From a bacterium (GTDB taxonomy: Bacteria; Bacillota; Bacilli; Lactobacillales; Streptococcaceae), in assembly GCA_905221125.1 (NCBI GenBank), contig CAJNBY010000008.1, forward strand, positions 1 to 64,000: a DNA stretch of 64,000 nt, given 5' to 3'. The position numbers and the translations under genes are program-made. Shown piece by piece: positions 18,440 through 28,229 of this stretch (the first letter of the stretch is position 1; the number at the start of each line of letters is the position of its first letter). The notes under the pieces are model-generated. The model was not told where the DNA came from and did not search any database. It saw nothing but the letters and a program-made list of their open reading frames with translations.

Positions 18440-19009
18440 ATGAAACATTTAGAAATTGAATTGAAAACACTCTTGAAAAAAGATGAATATGATTGTCTAA
18501 AAGATCAATTTACAGGTGTTACACCTGTTCTTCAAAAAAATTACTACATTGACACGCCTGATTTTGAACTACGAGAAAAGAAAGTCGCTATGCGCATTCG
18601 AACTTTTGAAGACTGGGCTGAATTGACACTCAAAGTCCCTCAAAGTGTTGGAAACATGGAGTACAACCAAAAATTACAACTACAAGAGGCTGAAGATTAT
18701 CTGAGTAAGGAAGAACTTCCTCAGGGACTGGTGCTGGATGAATTAGCTAAACATGGTATTCAAAGTAAAAAATGGCAGGTTCTTGGTTGTCTAACAACGC
18801 TTCGCTATGAAACGCGAACACCAATTGGCCTCATGGCACTAGATGAAAGTCAGTACTTTGATATTACAGATTACGAATTGGAGCTTGAAGTGGAAAATCA
18901 CGAGCAAGGCAAACAAGATTTCCAGCAATTTTTAGAGAAAAATCAGATTGCTTATCAAAAAGCTCCTTCAAAATTAGTTCGATTTGTCAAAAGCATGAAA
19001 AATAGCTGA
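18440..19009 (+). CDS. CYTH domain protein (triphosphate tunnel family)
   Basis: This 189-residue CYTH protein shows the hallmark EIELK at the N-terminus (MKHLEIELKTLL), a later basic and acidic strand pattern (VAMRIRTFEDWAELTLKVP) and LELEVENHE. The family hydrolyses inorganic triphosphate or nucleoside triphosphates, or makes cyclic nucleotides; the YjbK-type members beside relQ are thought to be triphosphatases. I start at ATG 18440, preceded by AAAGGTAAGAAAA; the frame extends upstream to 18323 but that part crosses the promoter region. It is divergent from relQ and is followed by prs. Confidence 0.88.
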   Translation: MKHLEIELKTLLKKDEYDCLKDQFTGVTPVLQKNYYIDTPDFELREKKVAMRIRTFEDWAELTLKVPQSVGNMEYNQKLQLQEAEDYLSKEELPQGLVLDELAKHGIQSKKWQVLGCLTTLRYETRTPIGLMALDESQYFDITDYELELEVENHEQGKQDFQQFLEKNQIAYQKAPSKLVRFVKSMKNS

Positions 19010-19034
19010 AATAATCTCCATTTTTTGGTAAAAT
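19006..19034 (+). promoter_or_regulatory. Promoter of prs
   Basis: CTGAAA (19006-19011), a 17-base spacer ending in TGG, and TAAAAT (19029-19034) give an extended -10 promoter that overlaps the CYTH stop codon. Confidence 0.5.
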
Positions 19035-19053
19035 AGAAAAGATAAAAATACAC

Positions 19054-19095
19054 AAATCCCAGTTCATATAGGCTAGGCAGATATAACTAGGATTT
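19054..19095 (+). promoter_or_regulatory. Imperfect hairpin in the prs leader
   Basis: AAATCC (19054-19059) pairs with GGATTT (19090-19095), AGT with ACT, and ATAT with ATAT around an 11-base loop. It lies between the promoter and the ribosome-binding site of prs, with no U-run behind it. The function is unknown. Confidence 0.4.
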
Positions 19096-19121
19096 ATAAA
19101 GTTTACAGAGGACGGTCTATA

Positions 19122-20081
19122 ATGTCAGATAGAAAAAACATGAAACTTTTCGCACTCAACTCTAACCAAGAGATTGCACAGAAAATTGCACAAGCTGTTG
19201 GTGTCCCACTTGGAAAACTATCATCACGTCAATTTTCTGATGGAGAAATCCAAGTAAATATCGAGGAAAGTGTCCGTGGTTATGATGTTTACATCATCCA
19301 ATCAACAAGTTTCCCTGTTAACAACCACCTAATGGAATTGTTAATCATGGTCGATGCTTGTGTGCGCGCAAGTGCCCACAGTATCAACGTTGTCCTTCCA
19401 TATTTTGGTTATGCACGTCAAGACCGTATCGCTTCACCACGTGAGCCACTTACAGCTAAACTAGTTGCTAATATGCTGGTTAAGGCTGGGGTTGACCGTG
19501 TCCTTACGCTTGATTTGCATGCTGTTCAGGTGCAAGGCTTCTTTGATATTCCTGTCGATAACCTTTACACAGTTCCCCTATTTGCTAAACATTACTGCGA
19601 TAAAGGCCTACTTGGTTCAGATGTTGTTGTCGTTAGCCCTAAAAATTCAGGTGTCAAACGTGCTCGTAGCTTGGCTGAATATCTTGATGCTCCTATCGCC
19701 ATTATCGACTATCCACAAGACGATGCAACTCGCAACGAAGGTTATATTATCGGTGATGTGGAAGGTAAAAAAGCCATCTTGATTGACGATATTCTGAATA
19801 CAGGACGTACCTTCTCTGAAGCTGCTAAAATCGTTGAACGTGAAGGGGCTACAGAAATTTATGCTGTTTCTAGCCACGGTCTCTTCGTCGAAGGAGCTGC
19901 TGAACTTCTTGATAATACTAATATTAAAGAAATTCTTGTGACTGATTCAGTAGCGACAAAAGAAAAAACTCCTAAAAACGTATGCTACATCACTGCTAGT
20001 GAGTTAATTGGTGATGCTATCGTCCGTATCCACGAAAGAAAACCAGTCAGCCCACTCTTTGCTTACAACAAAAAGAAATAA
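19122..20081 (+). CDS. prs: Ribose-phosphate pyrophosphokinase (PRPP synthetase)
   Basis: This 319-residue class I PRPP synthetase makes PRPP from ribose 5-phosphate and ATP for purine, pyrimidine, NAD, His and Trp synthesis. Visible motifs are [16 protein letters not shown], the catalytic flexible region, [24 protein letters not shown] and the PRPP-binding loop [17 protein letters not shown] lies about 10 bases before ATG 19122; Met7 is an alternative start. It is followed after 9 bases by the cysteine desulfurase. Its product uses ribose 5-phosphate, which the rbs operon at 34-40 kb could supply. Confidence 0.95.
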   Translation: MSDRKNMKLFALNSNQEIAQKIAQAVGVPLGKLSSRQFSDGEIQVNIEESVRGYDVYIIQSTSFPVNNHLMELLIMVDACVRASAHSINVVLPYFGYARQDRIASPREPLTAKLVANMLVKAGVDRVLTLDLHAVQVQGFFDIPVDNLYTVPLFAKHYCDKGLLGSDVVVVSPKNSGVKRARSLAEYLDAPIAIIDYPQDDATRNEGYIIGDVEGKKAILIDDILNTGRTFSEAAKIVEREGATEIYAVSSHGLFVEGAAELLDNTNIKEILVTDSVATKEKTPKNVCYITASELIGDAIVRIHERKPVSPLFAYNKKK

Positions 20082-20090
20082 GGTGATTCT

Positions 20091-21206
20091 TTGATTTATT
20101 TGGACAATGCTGCAACGACTCCTATGTCAGCAGTTGCTATTTCAGCTATGACCAAGGTTATGCAAGAAACCCATGGCAATCCATCTAGTATCCATGGTCA
20201 TGGTCGTCAAGCTGGCAAACTTTTGCGTGAAGCCCGTCAGGAACTAGCTCAATTACTGGGAACAAAACCTCAACATATCTTTTTCACTTCTGGTGGGACT
20301 GAAGGAAACAATACTGCTATCATTGGCTACTGCCTTCGTCACCAAGAGCAAGGAAAACATATCATCACTACTGCCATTGAGCACCATGCTGTCCTTGAAA
20401 CAATTGATTACTTGGTTCAACACTTTGATTTTGAAGTAACCATTATCCAGCCAGAAAATCAAGAAATCACCGCCCAACAAATTCAAGAGGCCTTACGTGA
20501 CGATACGATTTTGGTTTCTACCATGTTTGCTAATAATGAGACAGGAAACCTACTGCCCATTGCTGAAATTGGCCAAATACTCAAGCAACACCCTGCCGCC
20601 TATCATGTTGATGCAGTTCAGGCAATCGGAAAAATTCCTATTCATCCAGAAGAATTGGGCATTGATTTTCTCACTGCTTCTGCCCATAAATTTCATGGTC
20701 CTAAGGGAATCGGCTTCCTCTACGCATCTAGTATGGACTTTGATTCCTATCTACATGGCGGAGACCAAGAACAGAAAAAACGTGCAGGGACTGAAAATCT
20801 AGCTGCCATCGTAGGCATGGTTGCAGCCCTAAAAGAAGACCTAGAAAAGCAAGAAGAACATTATCAACATGTACAAAATCTAGAAACCGCCTTTCTTTCT
20901 GAGCTTGAGGGAGTTCAGTATTATCTGAATAGAGGTCAACATCATCTTCCTTATGTTCTCAATATTGGATTTCCTGGTCAGAAAAACGACCTCTTACTTC
21001 TTCGTCTAGATTTAGCCGGAATTTCTATCTCTACTGGCTCAGCTTGCACTGCAGGCATTGTTCAATCCAGCCATGTTCTTGAAGCCATGTACGGGGCAAA
21101 TTCAGAACGCTTGAAAGAATCCGTTCGCATCAGTTTGTCTCCACAAAATACTGTTGAAGACCTAGAAACTCTCGCAAAAACCTTAAAAGAAATTATCGGA
21201 GGTTAG
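20091..21206 (+). CDS. Cysteine desulfurase (NifS/IscS-like, class V aminotransferase)
   Basis: This 371-residue PLP enzyme removes sulfur from cysteine for Fe-S clusters or tRNA thiolation. The PLP lysine is in SAHKFHGPKGIGFLY, the substrate-binding His in ITTAIEHHAVLE, and the catalytic cysteine loop is STGSACTAG. Translation starts at TTG 20091 (MIYLDNAATTP), which has AAGGTG just upstream; no ATG fits the conserved N-terminus. It lies in the prs operon ahead of two small genes. Which acceptor protein it serves cannot be told from sequence. Confidence 0.92.
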   Translation: MIYLDNAATTPMSAVAISAMTKVMQETHGNPSSIHGHGRQAGKLLREARQELAQLLGTKPQHIFFTSGGTEGNNTAIIGYCLRHQEQGKHIITTAIEHHAVLETIDYLVQHFDFEVTIIQPENQEITAQQIQEALRDDTILVSTMFANNETGNLLPIAEIGQILKQHPAAYHVDAVQAIGKIPIHPEELGIDFLTASAHKFHGPKGIGFLYASSMDFDSYLHGGDQEQKKRAGTENLAAIVGMVAALKEDLEKQEEHYQHVQNLETAFLSELEGVQYYLNRGQHHLPYVLNIGFPGQKNDLLLLRLDLAGISISTGSACTAGIVQSSHVLEAMYGANSERLKESVRISLSPQNTVEDLETLAKTLKEIIGG

Positions 21207-21210
21207 CCAT

Positions 21211-21558
21211 ATGGCATTTGAAAAAACCATTCAATTAAAAAATTGTCGTTACGACTACACTCTTAGCCCGTCTGTTAAGAAATTCACCCTTAAGGACAAC
21301 ACATTTTTTGAGACAAAAGTTGGTAACTATGAACTGACTCGCCTTTTGGAAAAAGTGCCAAACAGCGGTGAAGGCTTCCAACTAAAAATCATCATTAACA
21401 AGGAGCTCACAGGGGCTAAAATCAATATCACTGACAAGTTTGGTCTTCGTCTAGTTGATATTTTCAAATCAGAAGACCACCACATTCATCAGGAAAAATT
21501 CTACTTCCTCATGGATAGTTTGGTAGAACGTGGTGTCTTTACAAAATCTGAAAGATAG
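21211..21558 (+). CDS. DUF1831 family protein
   Basis: This 115-residue cytosolic protein has no known catalytic motif. It begins MAFEKTIQLKNCRYDYTLSPS and is typical of a small family (DUF1831) always found in Lactobacillales near cysteine desulfurase genes. GGAGG sits in the end of the desulfurase gene, 4 bases before it starts. A role in sulfur transfer or Fe-S work is only inferred from position. Confidence 0.8.
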   Translation: MAFEKTIQLKNCRYDYTLSPSVKKFTLKDNTFFETKVGNYELTRLLEKVPNSGEGFQLKIIINKELTGAKINITDKFGLRLVDIFKSEDHHIHQEKFYFLMDSLVERGVFTKSER

Positions 21559-21565
21559 GTCCCAT

Positions 21566-21781
21566 ATGTTTGAACTAACCTATAAAGACAGCTATCATGT
21601 AGAGCGGACTCTCAAGTACGAAGATTATGAGGCACTCATGCTAGCTTTGTCGGGCTGTGTGACCCTACCAGATACACTTTATGTGACTTCTTTGACCTTT
21701 AAGGGCCAGGAAGTTTATCAGGGGCTGGTAGGAGACCTCTACCGTTTTCTATCACATGCAGATTTTTTACATCAAAACTAA
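21566..21781 (+). CDS. Small conserved protein (DUF4649-like)
   Basis: This 71-residue protein (MFELTYKDSYHVERTLKYED) has no membrane segment or signal. AGGT lies just upstream of ATG 21566; the frame extends to 21530 inside the previous gene but that start lacks support. I recall a gene of this kind beside the DUF1831 gene in pneumococcus, so it is probably a real conserved gene, though the family number is from memory. It ends in the operon terminator. Confidence 0.65.
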   Translation: MFELTYKDSYHVERTLKYEDYEALMLALSGCVTLPDTLYVTSLTFKGQEVYQGLVGDLYRFLSHADFLHQN

Positions 21782-21799
21782 GATTTTTCTTAGTTTTTT
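21774..21799 (+). terminator. Terminator of the CYTH-prs-desulfurase operon
   Basis: AAAACTAAGA pairs with TCTTAGTTTT around a TTTT loop, followed by TT. Confidence 0.75.
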
Positions 21800-21806
21800 C
21801 TTGTTT

Positions 21807-21838
21807 TTGTTGATTTTTTCACAATGTTTCTATAAAAT
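21807..21838 (+). promoter_or_regulatory. rex promoter overlapping a probable Rex operator
   Basis: TTGATT (21810-21815) and TAAAAT (21833-21838) are 17 bases apart. Over the -35, TTGTTGATTTTTTCACAA (21807-21824) matches the Rex site TTGTGA-N6-TCACAA with a perfect right half and 4 of 6 in the left half. This fits autorepression of rex by its own product when NADH is low. Confidence 0.6.
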
Positions 21839-21863
21839 AGAAGAATAGAAAGGTTGTGATTTT

Positions 21864-22505
21864 GTGAAAGATAAACAGTCTGCTATTCCAAAAGCTACAG
21901 CGAAAAGACTCTCTCTCTACTATCGAATTTTTAAGAGATTTCATGCAGAAAAGATTGAACGTGCCAACTCTAAGCAAATTGCAGAGGCCATTGGGATTGA
22001 TTCAGCGACCGTACGTCGTGATTTTTCCTATTTTGGTGAACTAGGTCGTCGTGGTTTTGGCTATGATGTCAAAAAACTGATGACGTTTTTTGCCGATTTG
22101 CTCAATGATAACTCTATTACCAATGTCATGCTTGTTGGTATTGGTAATATGGGCCATGCCCTTCTCCACTATCGCTTCCATGAGCGCAACAAGATGAAGA
22201 TTATCATGGCCTTTGACCTTGATGACCATCCTGAAGTCGGTAGCCAAACTCCTGATGGAATTCCTATTTACGGGATTTCTCAAATTAAGGATAAAATCCA
22301 GGATGCTGATGTGAAGACTGCTATCCTGACTGTTCCTAGCGTTAAATCACAAGAGGTTGCTAATCTCTTGGTAGATGCTGGCGTGAAAGGGATTCTCAGT
22401 TTTTCACCAGTCCATCTGCATTTACCAAAAGATGTGGTCGTTCAATATGTCGATTTAACAAGTGAACTCCAAACCCTCCTCTATTTCATGCGAAAAGAGG
22501 ATTAG
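21864..22505 (+). CDS. rex: Redox-sensing transcriptional repressor Rex
   Basis: This 213-residue repressor senses the NADH/NAD ratio and controls fermentation genes. It has an N-terminal winged helix with the recognition segment [20 protein letters not shown], a Rossmann domain with [11 protein letters not shown] and a C-terminal swapped helix. The start is GTG at 21864, preceded by AAAGGTTGTG. An operator-like site overlaps its promoter. The amidotransferase gene follows 17 bases later in the same direction. Confidence 0.95.
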   Translation: MKDKQSAIPKATAKRLSLYYRIFKRFHAEKIERANSKQIAEAIGIDSATVRRDFSYFGELGRRGFGYDVKKLMTFFADLLNDNSITNVMLVGIGNMGHALLHYRFHERNKMKIIMAFDLDDHPEVGSQTPDGIPIYGISQIKDKIQDADVKTAILTVPSVKSQEVANLLVDAGVKGILSFSPVHLHLPKDVVVQYVDLTSELQTLLYFMRKED

Positions 22506-22522
22506 AAAGCGAAAATCATTTT

Positions 22523-23212
22523 ATGAAAAAACCAGTTATTGGGATTACAGGAAACGAAAAAACTCATCCAGATGATGACATCATGATGAGCTACGCAGCA
22601 AAAGGCTTTGTGGAAGGCGTTAAAGACGCTGGAGGGATTCCCATCATCCTACCGATTGGTGATCAAGAAATGGCCTGCTACTATATCAGTATGATTGACA
22701 AGCTCATCTTGACAGGTGGGCAAAATGTTGATCCTAAATTCTATGGTGAACCAAAAACCATTGATAGCGATGACTACCACCTTCAAAGAGATATCTTCGA
22801 ACTAGCCCTCATCAAGGAAGCTATCAAACAGAAAAAGCCAATTTTCTCCATCTGTCGCGGGACTCAACTCTTTAACGTTGCCATGGGCGGAACTCTGTAC
22901 CAAGATATCGAAGACCACTGGCAGGATTGTTCTGCCGAGTACACAACACAACGTTTGGTAACCGAACCAGATACTGTTCTTCGAGAAATCTATGGAGAAA
23001 TCTCCCATATCAACTCTTTCCACCACCAGAGTATCAAGGATTTAGCTCCCAACTTAAAGATTGCAGCTCATGATCCTAAGGATGGTATCATTGAAGCTGT
23101 CATAAGTACAGATGATGTTGCCTTTCTCGGTGTCCAATGGCACCCAGAATTTCTATTTGAAAATCGTCCCAAAGATAAAAACCTCTTTGACTATGTTGTT
23201 AATGAACTTTAG
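22523..23212 (+). CDS. Class I glutamine amidotransferase-like protein (peptidase C26 type)
   Basis: This 229-residue protein belongs to the gamma-glutamyl-gamma-aminobutyrate hydrolase (PuuD-like) group. The nucleophile Cys is in [16 protein letters not shown] and the catalytic His-Glu in [19 protein letters not shown] is also typical. The substrate is unknown; hydrolysis of a gamma-glutamyl amide is the family activity. It is probably co-transcribed with rex. Its stop codon overlaps that of convergent radC by 4 bases, and there is no visible terminator between them. Confidence 0.85.
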   Translation: MKKPVIGITGNEKTHPDDDIMMSYAAKGFVEGVKDAGGIPIILPIGDQEMACYYISMIDKLILTGGQNVDPKFYGEPKTIDSDDYHLQRDIFELALIKEAIKQKKPIFSICRGTQLFNVAMGGTLYQDIEDHWQDCSAEYTTQRLVTEPDTVLREIYGEISHINSFHHQSIKDLAPNLKIAAHDPKDGIIEAVISTDDVAFLGVQWHPEFLFENRPKDKNLFDYVVNEL

Positions 23213-23889
23213 ATTAAATCTGTTTTTTCACGGTAACTAAAGTAACTAGAATGTGAGACAATCAAATGGTCCAAGAGGACAATCCCCATCAGGTCGCAGG
23301 CGTCTTTGACAAGTTTAGTGACATGATCATCATTTCGGCTAGGGGCTACCGCTCCCGAAGGATGATTGTGGACCAAGATGAGAGAGGTTGCCATATGCTT
23401 GATGGCATAGTGAAGAATCTCTCGCGGTTCAGCGATACTACGGGTAGCTGAGCCGATAAAAATGGTCTGTTGATGGATGATTTGATTTTGAGTATTGAGA
23501 TAGAGCGCCACCAGGTGCTCTTGTTTTTTATGTCCCAACTCCTGTTGCATCTTCTTGGCCAACTTTTGGCTACTGAGAATACTTTCCATCTCAAGGGTCT
23601 CATACTTGTGAATACGATGCCCCAGTTCAATCATGGCTTGCAATTCTATAGCCTTAACTCGCCCGATGCCAGACAGACTCTGCAATTCCTGCAGGGTCAT
23701 TTTTTTCAAATCTGTTAGGCTTGAAAGATTGCTCAAAACTTTCTGGGCAATTTCAAAAACACTAGCTTGACGTGTTCCTGTCCTGAGTAAAATAGCTAGC
23801 AACTCTTGATTACTGAGCGCTTCAACTCCTTCTTTAGCCAGCCTTTCTCTTGGTAATAGTGAATCTTCTTGGAATGAAATACTGTACAT
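23209..23889 (-). CDS. radC: RadC family JAB/MPN-domain protein
   Basis: This 226-residue protein has a helix-hairpin-helix region ([15 protein letters not shown]) and a C-terminal JAB metalloprotease-like domain with the zinc motif [14 protein letters not shown]. Despite the name its role in DNA repair is doubtful; in pneumococcus it was reported not to affect repair or transformation. I start at ATG 23889, with GAGGAGG 6 bases upstream; a GTG at 23904 lies inside that ribosome-binding site. It is convergent with the amidotransferase gene and about 40 bases downstream of pcrA (reading leftwards, radC comes after pcrA). Confidence 0.9.
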   Translation of the reverse strand: MYSISFQEDSLLPRERLAKEGVEALSNQELLAILLRTGTRQASVFEIAQKVLSNLSSLTDLKKMTLQELQSLSGIGRVKAIELQAMIELGHRIHKYETLEMESILSSQKLAKKMQQELGHKKQEHLVALYLNTQNQIIHQQTIFIGSATRSIAEPREILHYAIKHMATSLILVHNHPSGAVAPSRNDDHVTKLVKDACDLMGIVLLDHLIVSHSSYFSYREKTDLI

Positions 23890-23931
23890 AAAAATCCTCC
23901 TCACTTTATTATTCGTGAGAAGGATGGAAAA

Positions 23932-26223
23932 TTAGATTTTTTTCTCAATTGGAGCCACACTGGCTAAAAGTTTTTTCAAACCTACTTCTGGGAAATTGAT
24001 TTTTAATTCCTGAGTAGCTCCGTTACCTGAAACTTCCAGAACAGTTCCCTCTCCCCATTTCTTGTGGAGAGCAATATCTCCAATGGACCAATTTGACTCA
24101 CTAGACTCTGATTTTGCCCCAGCTGTAAATTGACCAAATGGAAGACCGCTTGACTGAATAGTTTTTGGTGCCACACCGCGTTTACGGTCTTGGAGGGCCT
24201 GCGCCAAACTCATACCTTGACCAAAGGCAAGACCACCACTGCTATAAGATGCCTTAAAGCTTGTATTTGCTGGACGGGCTAGGCCTTGATACTCAAGCAA
24301 ATCTGAACTAATTTCATTAATAAAACGAGTCGGACGGTTGTAGTTGGTACGACCGAAAAGCAGGCGCGAGTTAGCATTTGTCAGATAGAGAATTTTTTCT
24401 GCACGCGTAATTCCTACATAGGCCAGACGGCGTTCTTCTTCCAATTCATCTTGATCTTCAGCTGCACGGCTAAGCGGAAAGACATTTTCTTCCATCCCAA
24501 TCAAAAAGACAACTGGAAACTCGAGACCTTTGGCAGCATGCAGGGTCATCAAGGTCACTTCTGATGTCTCCTGGCTACCTGAATCTGTGTCGGCAATCAA
24601 AGCCAAGTCATTTAAGAAACGACTCAGTTTGTCCAGACCAGTTTCCTCTTCTGACACATCAGAGGTGTCATCAAAGTTTTTCGTCACAGAGAGGAACTCT
24701 TCAATATTTTCAACCCTAGCCCTGCTTTCTAAAGTCGCTTGGGCGTTAAGAATATCGACATAACCTGTTTTTTCTAGAACAGCCTCAACCAACTCAGTAA
24801 TGCTTAAGTGGTCCAGTTGCTCCCGCAAATCCAGAATCATATTGGCAAAATCCCAGATAGACTGGGCTGCTTTTCCTTTGATGCCAGACAACATAATATT
24901 TGCTGAAGCATCCAGCATAGACATATTTTGCAAATTTGCAAAGTCACGGATTTTCTCAACTGTACCTGGCCCAATTCCACGTTTAGGCTCGTTGATAATA
25001 CGCTCAAAACTGATATTGTCACTCAAATTGGCAATAAGATTGAGGTAAGCGATAATATCTCGGATTTCCTTACGGCTGTAGAACTTGGTTCCGCCAACCA
25101 TGGTATAAGGGATATTTGACTTGAGCAAGGCTTCCTCAATTGTACGGGACTGCGCATTAGTCCGATAGAGAACTGCAAAATCCTTGTGAAGGAAGTTTTG
25201 AATGCGACTAAGTTCATCGATGGTTCTGGCTACAAATACAGCCTCATCCAGCTCATCATCGGCACGATAGTAAACGATTTGTTCCCCATCAGCGTTTTGG
25301 GTCCAGAGATTCTTAGGACGGCGATTTTTGTTGTTTTTAATGACCTCGTTGGCCGCTTGGAGAATGGTTTTAGTTGAGCGGTAATTCTCCTCCAACAAAA
25401 CAACCTTGGCTTGGGGATAATCCTTTTCGAAGTCCAAGATATTCTGCATATCAGCACCACGCCAGCCGTAAATAGACTGGTCCGCATCCCCAACCACACA
25501 AATATTTTTAAAGCGTGAAGCCAAGAGTTTGACCAATTGGTACTGGGCATGGTTAGTATCTTGGTACTCATCAACGTGGATGTACTGAAATTTCTGCTGG
25601 TAGTAGGTCAAGACATCAGGATTTTGATCAAAGAGACGCAAGGTCAGCATAATCAAATCATCAAAGTCAACCGACTCCGACTGACGCAGTTCTTTCTGAT
25701 AGGCTGTATAACACTGGGCCACAATTTGCGTATACATATCGCCAGCTTGGGCAGCATAAGCCACATCATCAATCAAATCATTCTTAGCATTGGAAATAGT
25801 CCCTAAGATGCTCCGTTCATTCCATTTTTTAGGATCCAAGTTCAACTGCTTGAGAATGCGTTTCATGAGTGTTCGCTGTTCACCAGGATCTACAATAGTG
25901 AAATTGCGGTTGTAGCCAATATGGTCCGCATCGCGACGCAAAATACGCACACACATGGAGTGGAAAGTCGCAATCAGACAGTCCTGAGTAGCTGTATTAA
26001 GGTTATAAGCACGCTCTTTCATCTCACGCGCAGCCTTGTTAGTAAAGGTAATGGCCAAGATATTCCACGGATTGACCAGCTTTTCATCAATCAGATAAGC
26101 GATACGGTGGGTTAAAACACGGGTCTTCCCAGAACCAGCCCCCGCCATGATCAACAAGGGACCTTCTGTCGTTTGCACCGCCTCAGCCTGACGGTCATTC
26201 ATTCCATTTAATAATGCGTTCAT
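23932..26223 (-). CDS. pcrA: ATP-dependent DNA helicase PcrA (UvrD/Rep type)
   Basis: This 763-residue superfamily 1A 3'-5' helicase acts in nucleotide-excision repair, in removing RecA filaments, and in rolling-circle plasmid replication. Motif I is [14 protein letters not shown], Ia [41 protein letters not shown] and [15 protein letters not shown] and [12 protein letters not shown], and [10 protein letters not shown]. The C-terminal tail carries a Tudor-like RNA-polymerase-binding segment ([18 protein letters not shown]). It is first gene before radC, with its own extended -10 promoter. Confidence 0.95.
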   Translation of the reverse strand: MNALLNGMNDRQAEAVQTTEGPLLIMAGAGSGKTRVLTHRIAYLIDEKLVNPWNILAITFTNKAAREMKERAYNLNTATQDCLIATFHSMCVRILRRDADHIGYNRNFTIVDPGEQRTLMKRILKQLNLDPKKWNERSILGTISNAKNDLIDDVAYAAQAGDMYTQIVAQCYTAYQKELRQSESVDFDDLIMLTLRLFDQNPDVLTYYQQKFQYIHVDEYQDTNHAQYQLVKLLASRFKNICVVGDADQSIYGWRGADMQNILDFEKDYPQAKVVLLEENYRSTKTILQAANEVIKNNKNRRPKNLWTQNADGEQIVYYRADDELDEAVFVARTIDELSRIQNFLHKDFAVLYRTNAQSRTIEEALLKSNIPYTMVGGTKFYSRKEIRDIIAYLNLIANLSDNISFERIINEPKRGIGPGTVEKIRDFANLQNMSMLDASANIMLSGIKGKAAQSIWDFANMILDLREQLDHLSITELVEAVLEKTGYVDILNAQATLESRARVENIEEFLSVTKNFDDTSDVSEEETGLDKLSRFLNDLALIADTDSGSQETSEVTLMTLHAAKGLEFPVVFLIGMEENVFPLSRAAEDQDELEEERRLAYVGITRAEKILYLTNANSRLLFGRTNYNRPTRFINEISSDLLEYQGLARPANTSFKASYSSGGLAFGQGMSLAQALQDRKRGVAPKTIQSSGLPFGQFTAGAKSESSESNWSIGDIALHKKWGEGTVLEVSGNGATQELKINFPEVGLKKLLASVAPIEKKI

Positions 26224-26256
26224 CTTCTCTTCCTTACTCTTGAAGTCAATATTTCT

Positions 26257-26265
26257 ATTATATCA
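26257..26265 (-). promoter_or_regulatory. Extended -10 promoter of pcrA
   Basis: TGA TATAAT reads on the minus strand at 26265-26257, about 34 bases before the pcrA start; the -35 is poor. Confidence 0.5.
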
Positions 26266-26330
26266 GAATTCAGGGAAAATATCTTTACCTAGACTGCTTA
26301 CGTGTAGAAGGTAACTCCTTATATCTAGAT

Positions 26331-26364
26331 AAAAAATGAGCTTGGATATTATTTCCAAACTCAT
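26331..26364 (-). terminator. Terminator of fhs
   Basis: On the minus strand ATGAGTTTGGA and TCCAAGCTCAT pair around a 7-base loop with one G-T wobble or mismatch, followed by TTTTTT. Confidence 0.85.
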
Positions 26365-26384
26365 TTAAGGTCAATTGCAATATA

Positions 26385-28055
26385 CTAGAACAAGCCTAAT
26401 ACTGTTCCGTCACTTTCAACATCCATGTTGAGAGCAGCTGGTCGTTTTGGAAGTCCTGGCATGGTCATGACATCACCAGTTAAGGCAACGATAAAGCCTG
26501 CACCTAATTTTGGTACCAATTCACGAATGGTAATTTCAAAGTTCTCAGGTGCTCCAAGGGCATTTGGATTATCTGAGAAACTGTATTGAGTTTTAGCCAT
26601 ACAGATTGGCAATTTGTCCCAACCGTTTTGAACGATTTGAGAAATTTGTGTTTGGGCTTTCTTCTCAAAGTTCACTTTGCTACCACGGTAGATTTCAGTA
26701 ACAATCTTTTCAATCTTTTCTTGGACAGAAAGGTCATTATCATACAAACGTTTGTAGTTAGCTGGATTTTCAGCGATAGTCTTAACAACCGTTTCAGCAA
26801 GTGCTACACCACCTTCGGCACCATCAGCCCAGACACTTGCTAGTTCAACTGGCACATCAATAGAAGCACAGAGTTCTTTCAAGGCTGCGATTTCATCTTC
26901 TGTATCAGAAACAAATTCGTTGATAGCTACTACTGCTGGAATACCGAACTTACGGATATTTTCAACGTGGCGTTTCAAGTTAGCAAAACCTGCACGAACT
27001 GCCTCTACATTTTCTTCAGTCAGAGCGTCTTTAGCCACACCACCATTCATCTTAAGGGCACGAAGGGTTGCGACAATGACAACTGCATCTGGAGATGTTG
27101 GCAAGTTTGGTGTCTTGATATCAAGGAATTTCTCAGCACCAAGGTCTGCACCAAAACCAGCTTCAGTAACTGTGTAATCAGCCAAGTGAAGGGCTGTTGT
27201 AGTTGCCAAGACAGAGTTACATCCGTGAGCGATATTGGCAAATGGACCACCGTGTACAAAGGCAGGTGTACCGTAAATTGTCTGAACCAAGTTTGGCTTA
27301 ATAGCATCTTTCAAAATCAATGCTAAAGCACCCTCAACCTGCAAATCACCTACAGAAACTGGTGTACGGTCGTAACGATATCCGATAACGATATTAGCCA
27401 AACGGCGTTTCAAGTCCTCGATGTCCGTTGCCAAACAAAGAATGGCCATAATTTCGGAAGCAACTGTAATATCAAAACCGTCCTCACGTGGAATACCATT
27501 TAGAGGGCCACCAAGTCCAACGGTTACGTGACGAAGGGCGCGATCATTCAAGTCCACTACACGTTTCCAGAGGATACGACGTTGGTCAATTCCCAACTCA
27601 TTCCCTTGGTGCAAGTGGTTGTCAATCAAGGCAGAAAGAGCATTGTTGGCTGTTGTAATGGCATGCATGTCTCCAGTGAAGTGGAGGTTGATGTCTTCCA
27701 TTGGGAGAACTTGGGCGTAACCACCACCAGCAGCACCACCTTTGATACCCATGACTGGACCAAGAGATGGTTCGCGGATTGCAATCATAGTTTTCTTACC
27801 AATCTTGTTCAAGGCATCTGCAAGACCAATGGTAATAGTTGATTTTCCTTCGCCTGCAGGTGTTGGATTGATGGCAGTAACCAAAATCAATTTCCCAACT
27901 GGATTACTCTCAACTGCACGAATTTTATCAAAGCTGAGCTTAGCCTTGTATTTTCCATACAACTCCAAATCGTCGTAAGAAATACCAAGTTTCTCTACAA
28001 CATCAACGATTGGCTTCAACTCAATACTCTGTGCGATTTCAATATCTGTTTTCAT
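26385..28055 (-). CDS. fhs: Formate--tetrahydrofolate ligase
   Basis: This 556-residue enzyme makes 10-formyl-THF from formate, ATP and THF, supplying formyl groups for purine synthesis and initiator Met-tRNA. The nucleotide loop [14 protein letters not shown] and the regions [34 protein letters not shown] and [11 protein letters not shown] are family-specific. It is monocistronic with its own promoter (28089-28097) and terminator. Pyruvate formate-lyase in fermenting streptococci provides the formate. No THF riboswitch is present; the predicted leader is only about 27 nt. Confidence 0.95.
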   Translation of the reverse strand: MKTDIEIAQSIELKPIVDVVEKLGISYDDLELYGKYKAKLSFDKIRAVESNPVGKLILVTAINPTPAGEGKSTITIGLADALNKIGKKTMIAIREPSLGPVMGIKGGAAGGGYAQVLPMEDINLHFTGDMHAITTANNALSALIDNHLHQGNELGIDQRRILWKRVVDLNDRALRHVTVGLGGPLNGIPREDGFDITVASEIMAILCLATDIEDLKRRLANIVIGYRYDRTPVSVGDLQVEGALALILKDAIKPNLVQTIYGTPAFVHGGPFANIAHGCNSVLATTTALHLADYTVTEAGFGADLGAEKFLDIKTPNLPTSPDAVVIVATLRALKMNGGVAKDALTEENVEAVRAGFANLKRHVENIRKFGIPAVVAINEFVSDTEDEIAALKELCASIDVPVELASVWADGAEGGVALAETVVKTIAENPANYKRLYDNDLSVQEKIEKIVTEIYRGSKVNFEKKAQTQISQIVQNGWDKLPICMAKTQYSFSDNPNALGAPENFEITIRELVPKLGAGFIVALTGDVMTMPGLPKRPAALNMDVESDGTVLGLF

Positions 28056-28088
28056 TCAAAACTCCTCTAACCTCTTATATGATAATTC

Positions 28089-28097
28089 ATTATAACA
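28089..28097 (-). promoter_or_regulatory. Extended -10 promoter of fhs
   Basis: TGT TATAAT reads on the minus strand at 28097-28089; the predicted start is near 28082. Confidence 0.6.
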
Positions 28098-28194
28098 CAA
28101 AACAAGATTTTTAACACCATTAAACTCTCTAAACGTTCGTAAATATCCCTGTTTTTAAGGTTTTTAGAGTCCTTTCTTAAATTTTATATGGCTT

Positions 28195-28211
28195 TATAGT
28201 TTGAAACTATA
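28195..28211. repeat. Perfect 17-base palindrome downstream of the cassette
   Basis: TATAGTTTGAAACTATA lies 19 bases past the stop codon of the gene at 28230. No T-run follows on the minus strand, so it is a weak terminator at best. It could equally be a protein site or a boundary of the inserted cassette. Confidence 0.6.
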
Positions 28212-28229
28212 GAATAATGAAAAAATAAT

